64,000 nt of DNA from Arthrobacter globiformis (GTDB taxonomy: Bacteria; Actinomycetota; Actinomycetes; Actinomycetales; Micrococcaceae), in NCBI RefSeq assembly GCF_003261175.1, contig NZ_QLNP01000003.1, positions 33,697-97,696 on the forward strand, in the 5' to 3' direction. Below, one piece after another: positions 1 through 7,490 of the stretch. The translations under genes and the position numbers were made by a program. Position 1 is the first letter of the stretch, and each line of letters begins with the position of its first letter. The notes beneath the pieces were generated by a model. That model was not told the DNA's origin. It did not search any database and saw only the letters and a list, made by a program, of their open reading frames with translations.

Positions 1-18
1 CTCTTCAACGGTTTCCAT
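1..18 (-). CDS. N-terminal start of an unidentified gene (runs off the window)
   Basis: On the minus strand a perfect AGGAGG ribosome binding site (about 25-30) lies six bases before an ATG at 18-16, followed by codons for M-E-T-V-E-E before the window edge. Only six residues are visible, so no product can be named. The strong site and spacing are the only support. It could be a downstream member of the DUF2975/HTH transcription unit, which ends at 150. Confidence 0.45.
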
Positions 19-149
19 CTGCTTCCTCCTGTCATCACGGGTGGCCCGCCTTCGGACCCTCGGCAGCCGCCGTCGTCCCCCACAGCAACCGCCATCTGAA
101 CGGTAGGTCCGGTGGCTTCCTGTGTCCAGACCTTGCAGGTGATTGGGGA

Positions 150-389
150 TCAGGGAGCGCCGGCGGCTCCGCCCGCGGTAACCAGGAGGTCCCCGACCCG
201 GCACTCCAGGACGTCACAGATGGCCGTCAGGGTGGAGAACCTGATCGCCTTGGCCCTGTCGTTTTTCAGTACCGACAGGTTCACCAGGCTGACGCCGACC
301 CGCTTGCTCAGTTCGGTCAGGGTCATCCCGCGGTCTGCCAGCAGCTCGTCGAGCCGGCAATGGATTCCTGAGGCTTCCTCCGCCGGCAT
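150..389 (-). CDS. Small Cro/CI (XRE, YozG-like) helix-turn-helix regulator
   Basis: A 79-residue protein that is almost entirely one helix-turn-helix domain: residues about 12-65 read RLDELLADRGMTLTELSKR, then VGVSLVNLSVLKN, then FSTLTAICDVLECRVGDLL, the classic Xre/YozG pattern. Such proteins bind DNA in the cytoplasm and commonly regulate the membrane protein gene beside them. The ATG at 389-387 overlaps the stop codon of the DUF2975 gene by one base (TGATG), so the two are translationally coupled. A likely operator is the concentric palindrome at 1035-1069 ahead of the operon. The target and signal are unknown. Confidence 0.88.
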   Translation of the reverse strand: MPAEEASGIHCRLDELLADRGMTLTELSKRVGVSLVNLSVLKNDRAKAIRFSTLTAICDVLECRVGDLLVTAGGAAGAP

Positions 390-1024
390 CAGACCAGACC
401 CTCGGTGTCCTTCTGCAGCCTGCGGCCAAACTCGAAGACCCCGGCGACAAGAAGCAAGGCGATGCCCAGTACCAGCGGACCGACGTTGAAATCCAAAGAG
501 AAGAGGTAGTACTCCCCCGGCACACGCCCGCTCGCTCCGATCAGGTCTGCCAGCCGGCTCCGCGCGATGGAATCGAGAATCTGCCCCACCGTCCCGGCCA
601 GTGCGAGGACAAATCCCCCGGCGCCAACGAGCCACGCAGAACCACGGGTGAAAAGAAGTTCACTCCGGAGCCGGTAGGCCAGCAGGAAGATCAGCGCCAA
701 AACGGCAAGAATGCCGAGTTGGTTCAGGGCCCCACCCCAAGCCAGCAGTGCGGCCGGGCCGGAAGGAAGCACCGGAAGGGTTGCATCAAGGGCGGTGTAG
801 TGTCCGGTTGCCCCCAATGACAGTCCGGACGCGGCTTGGCGCGTCGTAGCCACAGGAAGTGTGAGCGTCACGGGACCTGGAGCGGAAGCAACGATGCCCG
901 ACACCGTGAGCACCGTCGTCGTGACTGCCGCCGCTGCCGAGGCAATCATCAGAAAAAGCGCATCTGTTCTGGACACGATCATTTTCCGGCCTGGAGCCGG
1001 AACGGCGCGCTTGGTAGCTTTCAT
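389..1024 (-). CDS. DUF2975 family integral membrane protein
   Basis: A 211-residue protein with four predicted membrane helices (about residues 20-45, 94-115, 125-148 and 178-203). Its general composition and the C-terminal segment VGPLVLGIALLLVAGVFEFG followed by RRLQ fit DUF2975, a family of unknown function. DUF2975 genes are habitually paired with a small YozG-like HTH gene, exactly as here. The ATG at 1024 is chosen because GGGGG lies about six bases upstream; an in-frame TTG immediately before it (1027) is the only longer option. A membrane sensor or antagonist role for the coupled regulator is a guess. Confidence 0.85.
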   Translation of the reverse strand: MKATKRAVPAPGRKMIVSRTDALFLMIASAAAAVTTTVLTVSGIVASAPGPVTLTLPVATTRQAASGLSLGATGHYTALDATLPVLPSGPAALLAWGGALNQLGILAVLALIFLLAYRLRSELLFTRGSAWLVGAGGFVLALAGTVGQILDSIARSRLADLIGASGRVPGEYYLFSLDFNVGPLVLGIALLLVAGVFEFGRRLQKDTEGLV

Positions 1025-1034
1025 CAATCCCCCA

Positions 1035-1069
1035 GTTATCGAAGCTCGTTAATAACGACAATCGATAAC
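1035..1069. promoter_or_regulatory. Concentric double palindrome, putative HTH operator
   Basis: Outer arms GTTATCGA (1035-1042) and TCGATAAC (1062-1069) enclose inner arms TCGTT (1046-1050) and AACGA (1054-1058). Both pairs share the same centre at 1052. The element sits 11 bases upstream of the DUF2975 start codon, where it would cover the ribosome binding region or core promoter. Autoregulation by the HTH protein encoded in the operon is inferred. Confidence 0.6.
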
Positions 1070-1219
1070 CTAGGGCTTGAAGAGGCCGGAGTCAATGCTG
1101 CTCAACCTGCTGCTCCGGACAGGGCAAAAAGGAGCAAACAATTGATCATCGACATGGTCCCCGCACGGGCTTAACCTTTCCTCGCTGGGACCCAACAACA
1201 ACGACAGTGAGGCAGCGAA

Positions 1220-1612
1220 ATGGGAACCCGGGAAGATGCTGATTTGGTCCGCCGGGGCTACGAGGCATTCGGCGCAGGAGACATGGACACCCTTCGCAGC
1301 CTGTTTGCCGAGAACGCCGTCTGGCATCTGGGAGGAAGCGGCGGGCTGTCCGGTGACAAGCAGGGCCTGGACGCCATCCTCGCCTACTTCGGCGAACTGT
1401 TCACGCGATCTGACGGCACCATCAGAGTTGATTTGGACGATTTGATCGGCGGGGAAAACCATACGGTGGGCTTCCAGAGGGTGCACGCACAACGCAACGG
1501 GGCGGCCATGGACCAACGCGCCGTCATCGTATTCGCGCTCCAGGACGGGAAAATCAGCGAGGCATATGAATTCCCGGAGGACACCGCCAAGGCCGCCGAA
1601 TTCTGGTCCTGA
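1220..1612 (+). CDS. SnoaL/NTF2-like domain protein
   Basis: A 130-residue single-domain protein of the nuclear transport factor 2 fold. The N-terminal DLVRRGYEAFGAGDMDTLRS, then LFAENAVWHLGG, the central ALQDGKISEAYEF and the C-terminal FW are typical of SnoaL-like cytoplasmic proteins, a group that includes ketosteroid isomerase-type enzymes and many small-ligand binding proteins of unknown substrate. GAGGCAG lies upstream of the ATG. The GerW-like gene follows four bases after the stop, so the two probably form an operon. The specific reaction cannot be told from sequence. Confidence 0.85.
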   Translation: MGTREDADLVRRGYEAFGAGDMDTLRSLFAENAVWHLGGSGGLSGDKQGLDAILAYFGELFTRSDGTIRVDLDDLIGGENHTVGFQRVHAQRNGAAMDQRAVIVFALQDGKISEAYEFPEDTAKAAEFWS

Positions 1613-1616
1613 CGCC

Positions 1617-1949
1617 ATGGCAGATGCGATGACGTCCCTCACCGAATCCTTCAAAAATGTGGGCGTGTCCAGGGCCTACGGGGAGCCGATCCGGCTCGAC
1701 GGGAAAGAACTCGTTCCCGTCGCGCTGGTCTCCTTCGGCTTTGGCGGCGGCACCGAAGGCGGCGATCCGGACGCAGCGGGCTCCGGCGGCGGAGGAGGCG
1801 GATTCGTCTTCCCCCTGGGGGTTTACACCCACGACGACGGCGGCCGGCTGACTTTCCGTCCAAATCCCCTGTCGCTGACCGCTTGCCTGGTACCGCTCGT
1901 ATGTGCCGTCGGCTTTGCGCTGCGCGGCGCACTCCGGGCACGGCGGTAG
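1617..1949 (+). CDS. GerW/YtfJ family protein
   Basis: A 110-residue protein with the GerW pattern: a helix (MTSLTESFKNVGVSRAYGEP), a segment reading ELVPVALVSFGFGGG, a glycine-rich stretch of repeated Gly residues around 55-62, then a hydrophobic C-terminal helix ending RGALRARR. In Bacillus GerW/YtfJ is a spore protein; in non-sporulating actinobacteria the role is unknown and sporulation should not be inferred. ATG 1617 is chosen because upstream in-frame starts lie inside the preceding gene. It directly follows the NTF2-like gene. Confidence 0.8.
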   Translation: MADAMTSLTESFKNVGVSRAYGEPIRLDGKELVPVALVSFGFGGGTEGGDPDAAGSGGGGGGFVFPLGVYTHDDGGRLTFRPNPLSLTACLVPLVCAVGFALRGALRARR

Positions 1950-1993
1950 CCTCCCCAGTTTCCGACCGCTGTGTGATTCGCGGCCGGAGGTCG

Positions 1994-2161
1994 CTACGCG
2001 ACGTCGTCGGCGATGTTCCGGTCCGACAGGTGGGCCAGCAGGGCCTTTTCCGGATTGCCGGGGTTCTCTTCGAGGTGGCGCAACAGGCTGACGCGCACAT
2101 CAGGGCCTGTGGCAACAGCCGAAAGAACATCGATAATGACGTCCATGACCTGACGGCGCAT
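1994..2161 (-). CDS. Small hypothetical protein (55 aa)
   Basis: A 55-residue acidic protein (starts MRRQVMDVIIDVLSAVATGP) with a hydrophobic, probably helical first half and no recognised domain. The ATG at 2161 has a perfect GGAGG eight bases upstream. A GTG 33 bases further upstream is possible but has poor spacing. Convergent with the GerW-like gene. Function unknown; codon use matches the neighbours. Confidence 0.6.
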   Translation of the reverse strand: MRRQVMDVIIDVLSAVATGPDVRVSLLRHLEENPGNPEKALLAHLSDRNIADDVA

Positions 2162-2284
2162 CGTCCAATCCTCCGAAGCGTACGTCACGTCCACCTCCCA
2201 TCCGGCCGCGGGACCCTGGAACCAGTGGGGCCGGCCCTCGCTTGGGCCGACCCCACTTGCAGATCATGGTGCTATGAAATCAGG

Positions 2285-2548
2285 TCAGACCCGGCTTCTG
2301 CGAGTGACGGCGCCGTAGATCAGCAACACAATGACGGCCCCGAGGATGGACAACAGCCAGGTCCGGAGGTCGAAGAAGTCACCCAGGCCGCCACCGAAGA
2401 TCAGCGAACCGATCCAGCCGCCGAGGATAGCCCCGACAACACCCAAGACGAGGGTGACAATCCAACCGCCGCCCTGCCTCCCGGGAAGAATGGCTTTTGC
2501 AATGGCCCCCGCAATCAGACCGAGCAGGAGAAATCCAAGAATTCCCAT
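2285..2548 (-). CDS. GlsB/YeaQ/YmgE family stress-response membrane protein
   Basis: An 87-residue protein of the transglycosylase-associated (Tag1) family. It shows three hydrophobic helices (about 2-20, 28-50 and 61-80) with the family features GLIAGAIAKAILPGRQGGG and LGVVGAILGGWIGS. These tiny inner-membrane proteins are widespread and stress-induced; no enzymatic activity is established. GGAAAGGAAAG lies upstream of the ATG. The gene stands alone, with a long AT-richer region upstream (2549-2985) that should hold its promoter. Confidence 0.9.
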   Translation of the reverse strand: MGILGFLLLGLIAGAIAKAILPGRQGGGWIVTLVLGVVGAILGGWIGSLIFGGGLGDFFDLRTWLLSILGAVIVLLIYGAVTRRSRV

Positions 2549-2985
2549 GACGCACTTTCCTTTCCACCAGACAGGTACCGCGGGTGTGGCACCGGCTATA
2601 GAGATGAGTTAATCAGCATGCTTAGTAGCTGGCAAGCGTCCATTGCCAGTGCCCTGAAAATTCTCTTGTCAGGGCTGTTGGAGCGGTGCTATAAAAATCG
2701 GTATCCAGCATCGGAAACTGAGGTCAAGGAGGGGGTCCCCGGCAGTAGTAAGTCAACGCCTCATAGACTGGGACGGGATACCGGTACACGCAAAGGCTGC
2801 TAATCGGGCGGCGAGCTAATAGAGAACGCCACAGCGCAAAGTGTGCAGGTGCAGCATCATCAGCGTGCGGATCTTCTTCCCGCTAAGTGGTCCCCGGCTG
2901 CACGAGCAGCCGGGGACCACATCACCCTAGCTGCAGAGGGGAACGCAGCATCCGGAATTACCGAGCTGGTTGTGGTGGGATTCCA
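2549..2985. other. Intergenic region, no gene recognised
   Basis: This stretch has lower GC than its surroundings and no convincing reading frame. It holds the divergent promoters of the GlsB-like gene and the small membrane gene, an AGCATGCT palindrome at 2615-2622 on the GlsB side, and the perfect hairpin at 2887-2920. Confidence 0.5.
2887..2920. repeat. Perfect 15-bp stem, 4-nt loop hairpin
   Basis: GTGGTCCCCGGCTGC (2887-2901) pairs perfectly with 2906-2920 around the loop ACGA. Neither side is followed by a T tract, and no gene is seen to end just upstream in either direction, so an ordinary intrinsic terminator is not obvious. It lies 66 bases before the start of the small membrane gene and could sit in its 5' leader. 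Confidence 0.6.
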
Positions 2986-3231
2986 GTGGACCAGGCGACA
3001 ATCGTCAGTTATGCCCTCGGCTATATCGGCGTCGCTATAGCCGTTTTTCTTATGTTCCTGCCGGCGCTCGCTGTTTTCGGCCTGCTTCTGCTCGGGGTCG
3101 GCGCCGTGCAAGTGCTCCTTCTACTCATCAATGCAATGGCCATCGGCCTCTACAAAGCTGTCCTCAGGCTTTATCACTACCTGCTGGACAGGTGGCAGAG
3201 CGGCCATGGCGGCAGGCTGGCCGCCCACTAG
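2986..3231 (+). CDS. Small two-helix membrane protein, unknown
   Basis: An 81-residue protein dominated by hydrophobic segments (about residues 8-30 and 32-52) followed by a basic, aromatic tail (LRLYHYLLDRWQSGHGGR). No family was recognised. The start is taken at GTG 2986 because the reading frame upstream runs through the hairpin at 2887-2920 and loses coding character. The ribosome binding site (GTGGGA) is weak. Likely cytoplasmic-membrane; function unknown. Confidence 0.55.
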   Translation: MDQATIVSYALGYIGVAIAVFLMFLPALAVFGLLLLGVGAVQVLLLLINAMAIGLYKAVLRLYHYLLDRWQSGHGGRLAAH

Positions 3232-3313
3232 AGCGGAACCCCGCCCGGCCGAAGGGGGTCCTGCCGGAACTCCGCCCGCATGAGGGCATGCCGAAACCGG
3301 CGTGCCGAAACAT

Positions 3314-4372
3314 ATGATGGCTGTCATGGAGGAGGAACTGCAGCGCGCCGCCCAGGCCCTGTACGCGCTTCCCTTCGACGACTTCATCGCCGCCCGCACT
3401 GCGGCCGCCAAGGATGCCGCCGCATCCGACAAGCGCCTTGCCCAGGCGATCAGGACCCTGCCGAAACCATCCGTGGCCGCTTGGACCGTCAACATGCTGG
3501 CGCACCATCGCCCCGAGGCAGTTCAGCAGCTCAGGGTCCTCGGCCAGACCATGCAGCAGGCCCAGGCTTCCCTTGACGCCGCAGCCCTGCGGGAACTCGC
3601 CAAGGAACGCCGGAAGCTTCTCGGCACCGCGGTGGGTGAAGCACGGCTCGCCGCTGAGGAACAGGGCCGGAAGATCAGCGGACCTGTGGCCACCGAAGTG
3701 GAAGAGACACTGCGGGCCGCCACGGCGGATCTGGCGGCTGCCGCCGCCGTCGAAAGCGGGCTGTTGCTCCGCGGGCTGTCCGCTGACGGCGTTGACCAGG
3801 TTGATGTGACTGACGCCGTGGCGGTTCCGTCCGCCCTCGGCAAGCTGCCGCCTCCGCCGCTCCCGGCGGTGCGACCCAGCGGAGCACGGCGCCCGGTTGA
3901 TGAGGGGCCGAAAAGCCGTCGGGAGGCATCCTCCGCCACGACGGCTCCGGCCAGCCGGAGCGCACGAACACAGTCGCCGAAGTCCGCGGACAAGGCCCAC
4001 TCCGAAGAGCACGAACAGCCGCGGCTCCGGGCCGTCCGCAGCGCTCCCCGCCCTGTTCCACCGTCCCTGCTGGAGAAGGCGCAGGCGGCACTGGCGGAAG
4101 CGGAGGAGACGGCCGCCGATGCCGCCAGCGAGGCCGCACGCCGCGCCCAGGCACAGGAGGACGCCGCGGCAGCCTTCGTCCAGCTCACAGCGGACGTTAA
4201 CGAGGCACGGCAGCGGCTCCGGGCCCTGGAACTCGCACTCGATGCCGCGCGCAAGCAACGTGAGACCGCCGCCGCTGAAGCGAAGCAGTACGCCCGGGCG
4301 GCGGAGAAAAGCGAGCGGTCGGCCGTGCTGGCCAAGGAACGTGTTCTCCGTCTCCGCAACACGCCGGACTGA
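3314..4372 (+). CDS. Actinobacterial hypothetical protein with long coiled coil
   Basis: About 352 residues. The N-terminal part (ALYALPFDDFIAARTAAAKD, later PKPSVAAWTVNMLAHH) is a pattern recognised from unannotated actinobacterial proteins. A proline- and charge-rich linker follows (about residues 185-250). The C-terminal third is an Ala/Glu/Arg-rich coiled coil (LEKAQAALAEAEETAADAAS, then many heptads) ending in a basic segment. No signal peptide or membrane helix. The start is uncertain: ATG at 3314, 3317 or 3326 or GTG at 3302, none with a good ribosome binding site. Function unknown. Confidence 0.75.
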   Translation: MMAVMEEELQRAAQALYALPFDDFIAARTAAAKDAAASDKRLAQAIRTLPKPSVAAWTVNMLAHHRPEAVQQLRVLGQTMQQAQASLDAAALRELAKERRKLLGTAVGEARLAAEEQGRKISGPVATEVEETLRAATADLAAAAAVESGLLLRGLSADGVDQVDVTDAVAVPSALGKLPPPPLPAVRPSGARRPVDEGPKSRREASSATTAPASRSARTQSPKSADKAHSEEHEQPRLRAVRSAPRPVPPSLLEKAQAALAEAEETAADAASEAARRAQAQEDAAAAFVQLTADVNEARQRLRALELALDAARKQRETAAAEAKQYARAAEKSERSAVLAKERVLRLRNTPD

Positions 4373-4411
4373 ACTGCCAAAAATGTCAGACCCCGGTTGC
4401 ACCATGGAGCC

Positions 4412-4591
4412 ATGGAAAATAATCAGGAGTTCCACGTAACTTACTTCGACGCCGACTGCGGCCGGATCCGGACCGAGGTCTTCGACACCGTGGCGGCGGC
4501 AGAGCTGTTCGCCAGCCGTAGCATCACCGGCGAGGACAGCTGGGCCATCGTCGATGCCGTCGCAGTCCAGCAGGAACAGCTCGCCGCCTGA
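4412..4591 (+). CDS. Small hypothetical protein (59 aa)
   Basis: A 59-residue acidic protein starting MENNQEFHVTYFDADCGRIR, with an alpha/beta look (FHVTYFDAD strand, then a helix around VAAAELFAS) but no recognised family. GGAG lies five bases before the ATG at 4412. It is 39 bases downstream of the coiled-coil protein gene and may share its transcript. A hairpin at 4644-4685 would end transcription. Confidence 0.6.
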   Translation: MENNQEFHVTYFDADCGRIRTEVFDTVAAAELFASRSITGEDSWAIVDAVAVQQEQLAA

Positions 4592-4643
4592 CGCCGGTTA
4601 GGCCTGACCAGCCAAGCCTGAAGCCGACTCCGATCAACACGGA

Positions 4644-4685
4644 GAGGCCCCGCCCCGCCCGCCTAGGCGAACGTAGCGGGGCCTC
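4644..4685. terminator. Hairpin between convergent genes
   Basis: GAGGCCCCGC (4644-4653) pairs with GCGGGGCCTC (4676-4685); the 22-base spacer contains a further small palindrome. It sits between the small hypothetical gene and the convergent aldo/keto reductase gene, as expected of a shared terminator, though no clear T tract follows. Confidence 0.55.
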
Positions 4686-4704
4686 ACCGTGGGCAGCGTG
4701 GGAA

Positions 4705-5550
4705 TTAGGCGAAGTCAGAGACAGCCGGGTCGGGGCCGATCCTGCCGCTTCCGTCCGCGGTGCGGTCCAGCCCGTTAATGGCTGCAACGTCCTCGGCGTC
4801 CAGCGTGACGTTCAGCGCGTCGAAGTTTTCACGGATCCTGGATTCCGTGACGGACTTGGGAATGACGACGTTTCCAATGGCAAGGTGCCATGCGATGACC
4901 ACCTGCGCCGGGGTGGCCTTGTGCTTCTGTGCGATGCCCGCAATGACCGGGTCCTCCAAGAGTTCGCCGCCCTGGCCCAGCGGGGACCAGGCCTGGGTCA
5001 GGATGCCCTGGGAGGCATTGAATTCCCGCAGCTCCGACTGGCTGAAGTACGGGTGCAGTTCCACCTGGTTGATGGCCGGGACCACGCCGGTCTCGTCGAT
5101 GATCCGCTGCAGACCTTCGACGGTGAAGTTGGAGACGCCGATGGATTTGACCTTGCCGCGCTTCTGAAGTTCGATCAGCGCCTTCCAGGTGTCCACGTAC
5201 TTGTCCTGCTTGGGCTGGAGCCAGTGGATCAGGTACAGGTCCAGCGTTTCAAGGCCCAGCCGCTCCAGGGACTCCTCGAACGCGGCAAGCGTGGATTCGT
5301 ACCCCTGGTCGGCGTTCCACAGCTTGGTGGTGATAAAGATTTCCTGCGGCGACAGCCCGGAGCTGGCGATCGCCCGGCCGACGCCGGACTCGTTGCCGTA
5401 GATCTTGGCGGTGTCGATGTGGCGGAACCCGGCCTGGAACGCCTGGAAGACAACCTTCTCGGCTACGTCGTCTTCAACCTGCCAAACCCCGTAGCCAAGC
5501 TGCGGAATGGTGTTGCCGTCATTGAATGTCAGTGTTGGTGAAGAAGTCAT
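4705..5550 (-). CDS. Aldo/keto reductase (2,5-diketo-D-gluconate reductase type)
   Basis: A 281-residue NADPH-dependent carbonyl reductase with the TIM-barrel AKR signatures in order: FRHIDTAKIYGNESGVGRAI (catalytic Asp and Tyr), FITTKLWN (catalytic Lys), YLIHWLQP (catalytic His), and near the C-terminus VVIPKSVTESRIRENF (cofactor phosphate loop). Length fits AKR3/AKR5 enzymes. ATG 5550 is used because the AKR N-terminus (LTFNDGNTIPQLGYGVW) begins right after it and GGATGGA lies upstream. Cytoplasmic; the physiological substrate cannot be told. It is transcribed alone. Confidence 0.93.
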   Translation of the reverse strand: MTSSPTLTFNDGNTIPQLGYGVWQVEDDVAEKVVFQAFQAGFRHIDTAKIYGNESGVGRAIASSGLSPQEIFITTKLWNADQGYESTLAAFEESLERLGLETLDLYLIHWLQPKQDKYVDTWKALIELQKRGKVKSIGVSNFTVEGLQRIIDETGVVPAINQVELHPYFSQSELREFNASQGILTQAWSPLGQGGELLEDPVIAGIAQKHKATPAQVVIAWHLAIGNVVIPKSVTESRIRENFDALNVTLDAEDVAAINGLDRTADGSGRIGPDPAVSDFA

Positions 5551-5662
5551 TTGTCCATCCTGCCAACAATCAAACCGGAAGGGCACGGATTATGACGAAG
5601 CTAAGCTAGCCGCGTAACGGCCCGTCAGAAGGAATATATCGGCGGCAGGCGAATACCGCCCG

Positions 5663-6106
5663 TCACGACTCCGACAGGAGCCGCTCGGCGTCAGCGACCT
5701 GCTCAAAAACCGTCTCCGCCCGGCGCCAGACCGAGGCCGCGCCAACTGGCACGGGTCCCACGGCAAGCCGCAGCATCGCCGCCGCCTCGGCGGTGGCCGC
5801 CAGCGAGTTGCCCGCCTTGGACAGCGAGCGGTGAACACCGGAGAGGGCATGCGGAATGTCCAGCCCGTCGCTGGGCGACCGCCGCTGCGCCTCAACGCAA
5901 ACCTCCCGGACACGGCTGGAGAGGCCGGCCAGCTGATTGGCGATCTCCACCAGCTCTCCATAGAGCTGGGCGTCCTCCACACCCTCGAGCACCTGGTGGT
6001 AGCGGTCGAGGCCGCGGTGGAACCGGTCATGGGCACGGCGCCACAAGCCCTTGCCAAGTTCCGCGTCGTCTTTCCGCCCTTGCCGGGCGGCCGTAAAAAA
6101 TCCCAA
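5663..6106 (-). CDS. Hypothetical protein downstream of the proteasome activator gene
   Basis: A 147-residue, mainly helical soluble protein (AHDRFHRGLDRYHQVLEGVE and long Ala/Leu-rich helices) with no recognised domain. The likely start is TTG 6106, seven bases after the stop codon of the Bpa gene, so the two are co-transcribed and probably coupled. A role with the proteasome activator is suggested by position only. TTG start and weak ribosome binding site make the N-terminus uncertain. Confidence 0.7.
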   Translation of the reverse strand: MGFFTAARQGRKDDAELGKGLWRRAHDRFHRGLDRYHQVLEGVEDAQLYGELVEIANQLAGLSSRVREVCVEAQRRSPSDGLDIPHALSGVHRSLSKAGNSLAATAEAAAMLRLAVGPVPVGAASVWRRAETVFEQVADAERLLSES

Positions 6107-6112
6107 AGAGGC

Positions 6113-6763
6113 CTACAAATACTGGCCGGGGCCGTGGTCGGGGTCTTCCTTCCGGCCCGGGTGCAGCGGGTCTGCACCGGGCTGAGGCGCCTTGGCACGC
6201 TGCGGCTCACCGTTCTCACCGATGATCACGCCGGGTGCTATGACCGTGCCTGGCGGCAGCTGCTTTAGCTGCATCTGGGCCAGGGTGTGTTCCCGGGCGG
6301 CGTGCTGGGCGGCGATCGCCGTCTGGATCCCGTGGAACAGGCCTTCCAGCCAGCCCACCAGCTGGGCCTGTGCGATACGCAGCTCGGCGTCAGAGGGAGT
6401 GGCGTCGTCCGGGAATGGCAGGCTGATCCGTTCCAGCTCCTGCACCAGTTCCGGTGCCAGACCGTCCTCAAGCTCCTTGATGGAGCGCTCGTGGATTTCC
6501 GCCAGGCGCCCCCGGGCGGCGTCGTCCAAAGGCGCTGACTTCACCTCTTCCAGCAACTGCCGGATCATGGTTCCGATCCGCATCACCTTGGCGGGCTCAT
6601 CCACCAGGTCCTGCAGATTGGCGGCCTTGGGCTTTTCCGCCTCGGCGGGGCGATCAGTTGTCCCCGCGTCCAGGGTGTTGCCCTCATCATCCAGGGTGGT
6701 GCCCTCCACCGGCTCCTCGTCCTCTGCAGTCCGGGTGGGTTGAGTGTCTTCGGGATCGCTCAT
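6113..6763 (-). CDS. bpa: Bacterial proteasome activator Bpa/PafE family
   Basis: A 216-residue protein. The acidic disordered N-terminus (residues 1-45, many Asp/Glu/Thr) is followed by the conserved helical core (VDEPAKVMRIGTMIRQLLEE, then RGRLAEIHERSIKELEDGL, then AELRIAQAQLVGWLEGLFHG). It ends in G-Q-Y-L. In Mycobacterium, Bpa/PafE (Rv3780) forms an ATP-independent ring that opens the 20S proteasome by inserting a C-terminal GQYL into the alpha ring; the identical C-terminus here implies the same docking. The organism should therefore carry prcBA, not seen in this window. Leads a two-gene unit with the gene ending at 5663. Confidence 0.92.
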   Translation of the reverse strand: MSDPEDTQPTRTAEDEEPVEGTTLDDEGNTLDAGTTDRPAEAEKPKAANLQDLVDEPAKVMRIGTMIRQLLEEVKSAPLDDAARGRLAEIHERSIKELEDGLAPELVQELERISLPFPDDATPSDAELRIAQAQLVGWLEGLFHGIQTAIAAQHAAREHTLAQMQLKQLPPGTVIAPGVIIGENGEPQRAKAPQPGADPLHPGRKEDPDHGPGQYL

Positions 6764-6801
6764 GCGTTCATACTCTCACGGGCCCGGAATGCCGAGTCCA
6801 C

Positions 6802-7266
6802 TCAATGAAGCTCCTTGACCAGGATTTCGCCTTCGTCCTTAGCGAAACCGCATTTGCGGTAGAAACCGACGGCATACGTGTTGGCCGGAACCCACACTTC
6901 CGCCACTCCATTGCGCCTCATCCAGGCCTCCATCTCTGCAATAAGCGCGCGCCCGATGCCCCGGCGGCGCCACTCTGCATGGGTTCCCATCTCCATCAGC
7001 AGCAACTCCGCCCAGGGGCCGGGCGTCCGCCGCCGCTGAATGCAGCAGTGCAGGAATCCCACCGTCTGTCCCCCGGCCTCCGCCAGCCAGAAGCGAACCG
7101 ATGGGTCAGCGAGAAAGTGCCGGGCGCCGTCGGGGGTTATTGTCCCCGACGGCGCGGTGCCCGGATCCTCGTCAAAGAGGTTGTCCGTAGCGGCCAGCGC
7201 GACGAGCGCGCCGGCGTCCGCCGGCCCGATCCTGCGGACGGCGAATCCGGCCGGCGGAACTGGCAT
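6802..7266 (-). CDS. GNAT family N-acetyltransferase
   Basis: A 154-residue acetyl-CoA-dependent acyltransferase fold. The N-terminal strand (FAVRRIGPADAGALVALAAT), motif A (LLMEMGTHAEWRRRGIGRAL, with the R-R-x-G-I-G acetyl-CoA pyrophosphate loop) and motif B (NTYAVGFYRKCGF) are clear. The ATG at 7266 lies two bases after the stop of the YbdD gene, so it is the third gene of the cstA operon. The substrate is unknown; linkage to CstA is positional. Confidence 0.88.
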   Translation of the reverse strand: MPVPPAGFAVRRIGPADAGALVALAATDNLFDEDPGTAPSGTITPDGARHFLADPSVRFWLAEAGGQTVGFLHCCIQRRRTPGPWAELLLMEMGTHAEWRRRGIGRALIAEMEAWMRRNGVAEVWVPANTYAVGFYRKCGFAKDEGEILVKELH

Positions 7267-7268
7267 GG

Positions 7269-7490
7269 TCAGCAGCACCTGCCCTGCGGGTTGCTGTCCT
7301 GGCGGTCAGTCCGGTCCCGCCAGAACGCGCGTTCGTCCAGGGGCGGCGTGCCGTGGCCCGCCGCCGCGTGGTGCTCCAGGTACTTCCGGTACGCGTCGGC
7401 GCCCATGACACCCTGCATGTACCGTGCGAAGCCGCGGAAGGCCCCCGCCACCGGATGAAGCACGCCAGCCGGTCCGGGTGCAGCACTCAT
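7269..7490 (-). CDS. YbdD/YjiX family small protein
   Basis: A 73-residue protein with the family core RYMQGVMGADAYRKYLEHH and the C-terminal pattern PPLDERAFWRDRTDRQDSNP, ending in Cys-Cys. YbdD/YjiX genes sit directly behind cstA/btsT in many bacteria and are thought to assist the transporter. Its ATG overlaps the cstA stop (TGATG), confirming coupling. Confidence 0.9.
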   Translation of the reverse strand: MSAAPGPAGVLHPVAGAFRGFARYMQGVMGADAYRKYLEHHAAAGHGTPPLDERAFWRDRTDRQDSNPQGRCC

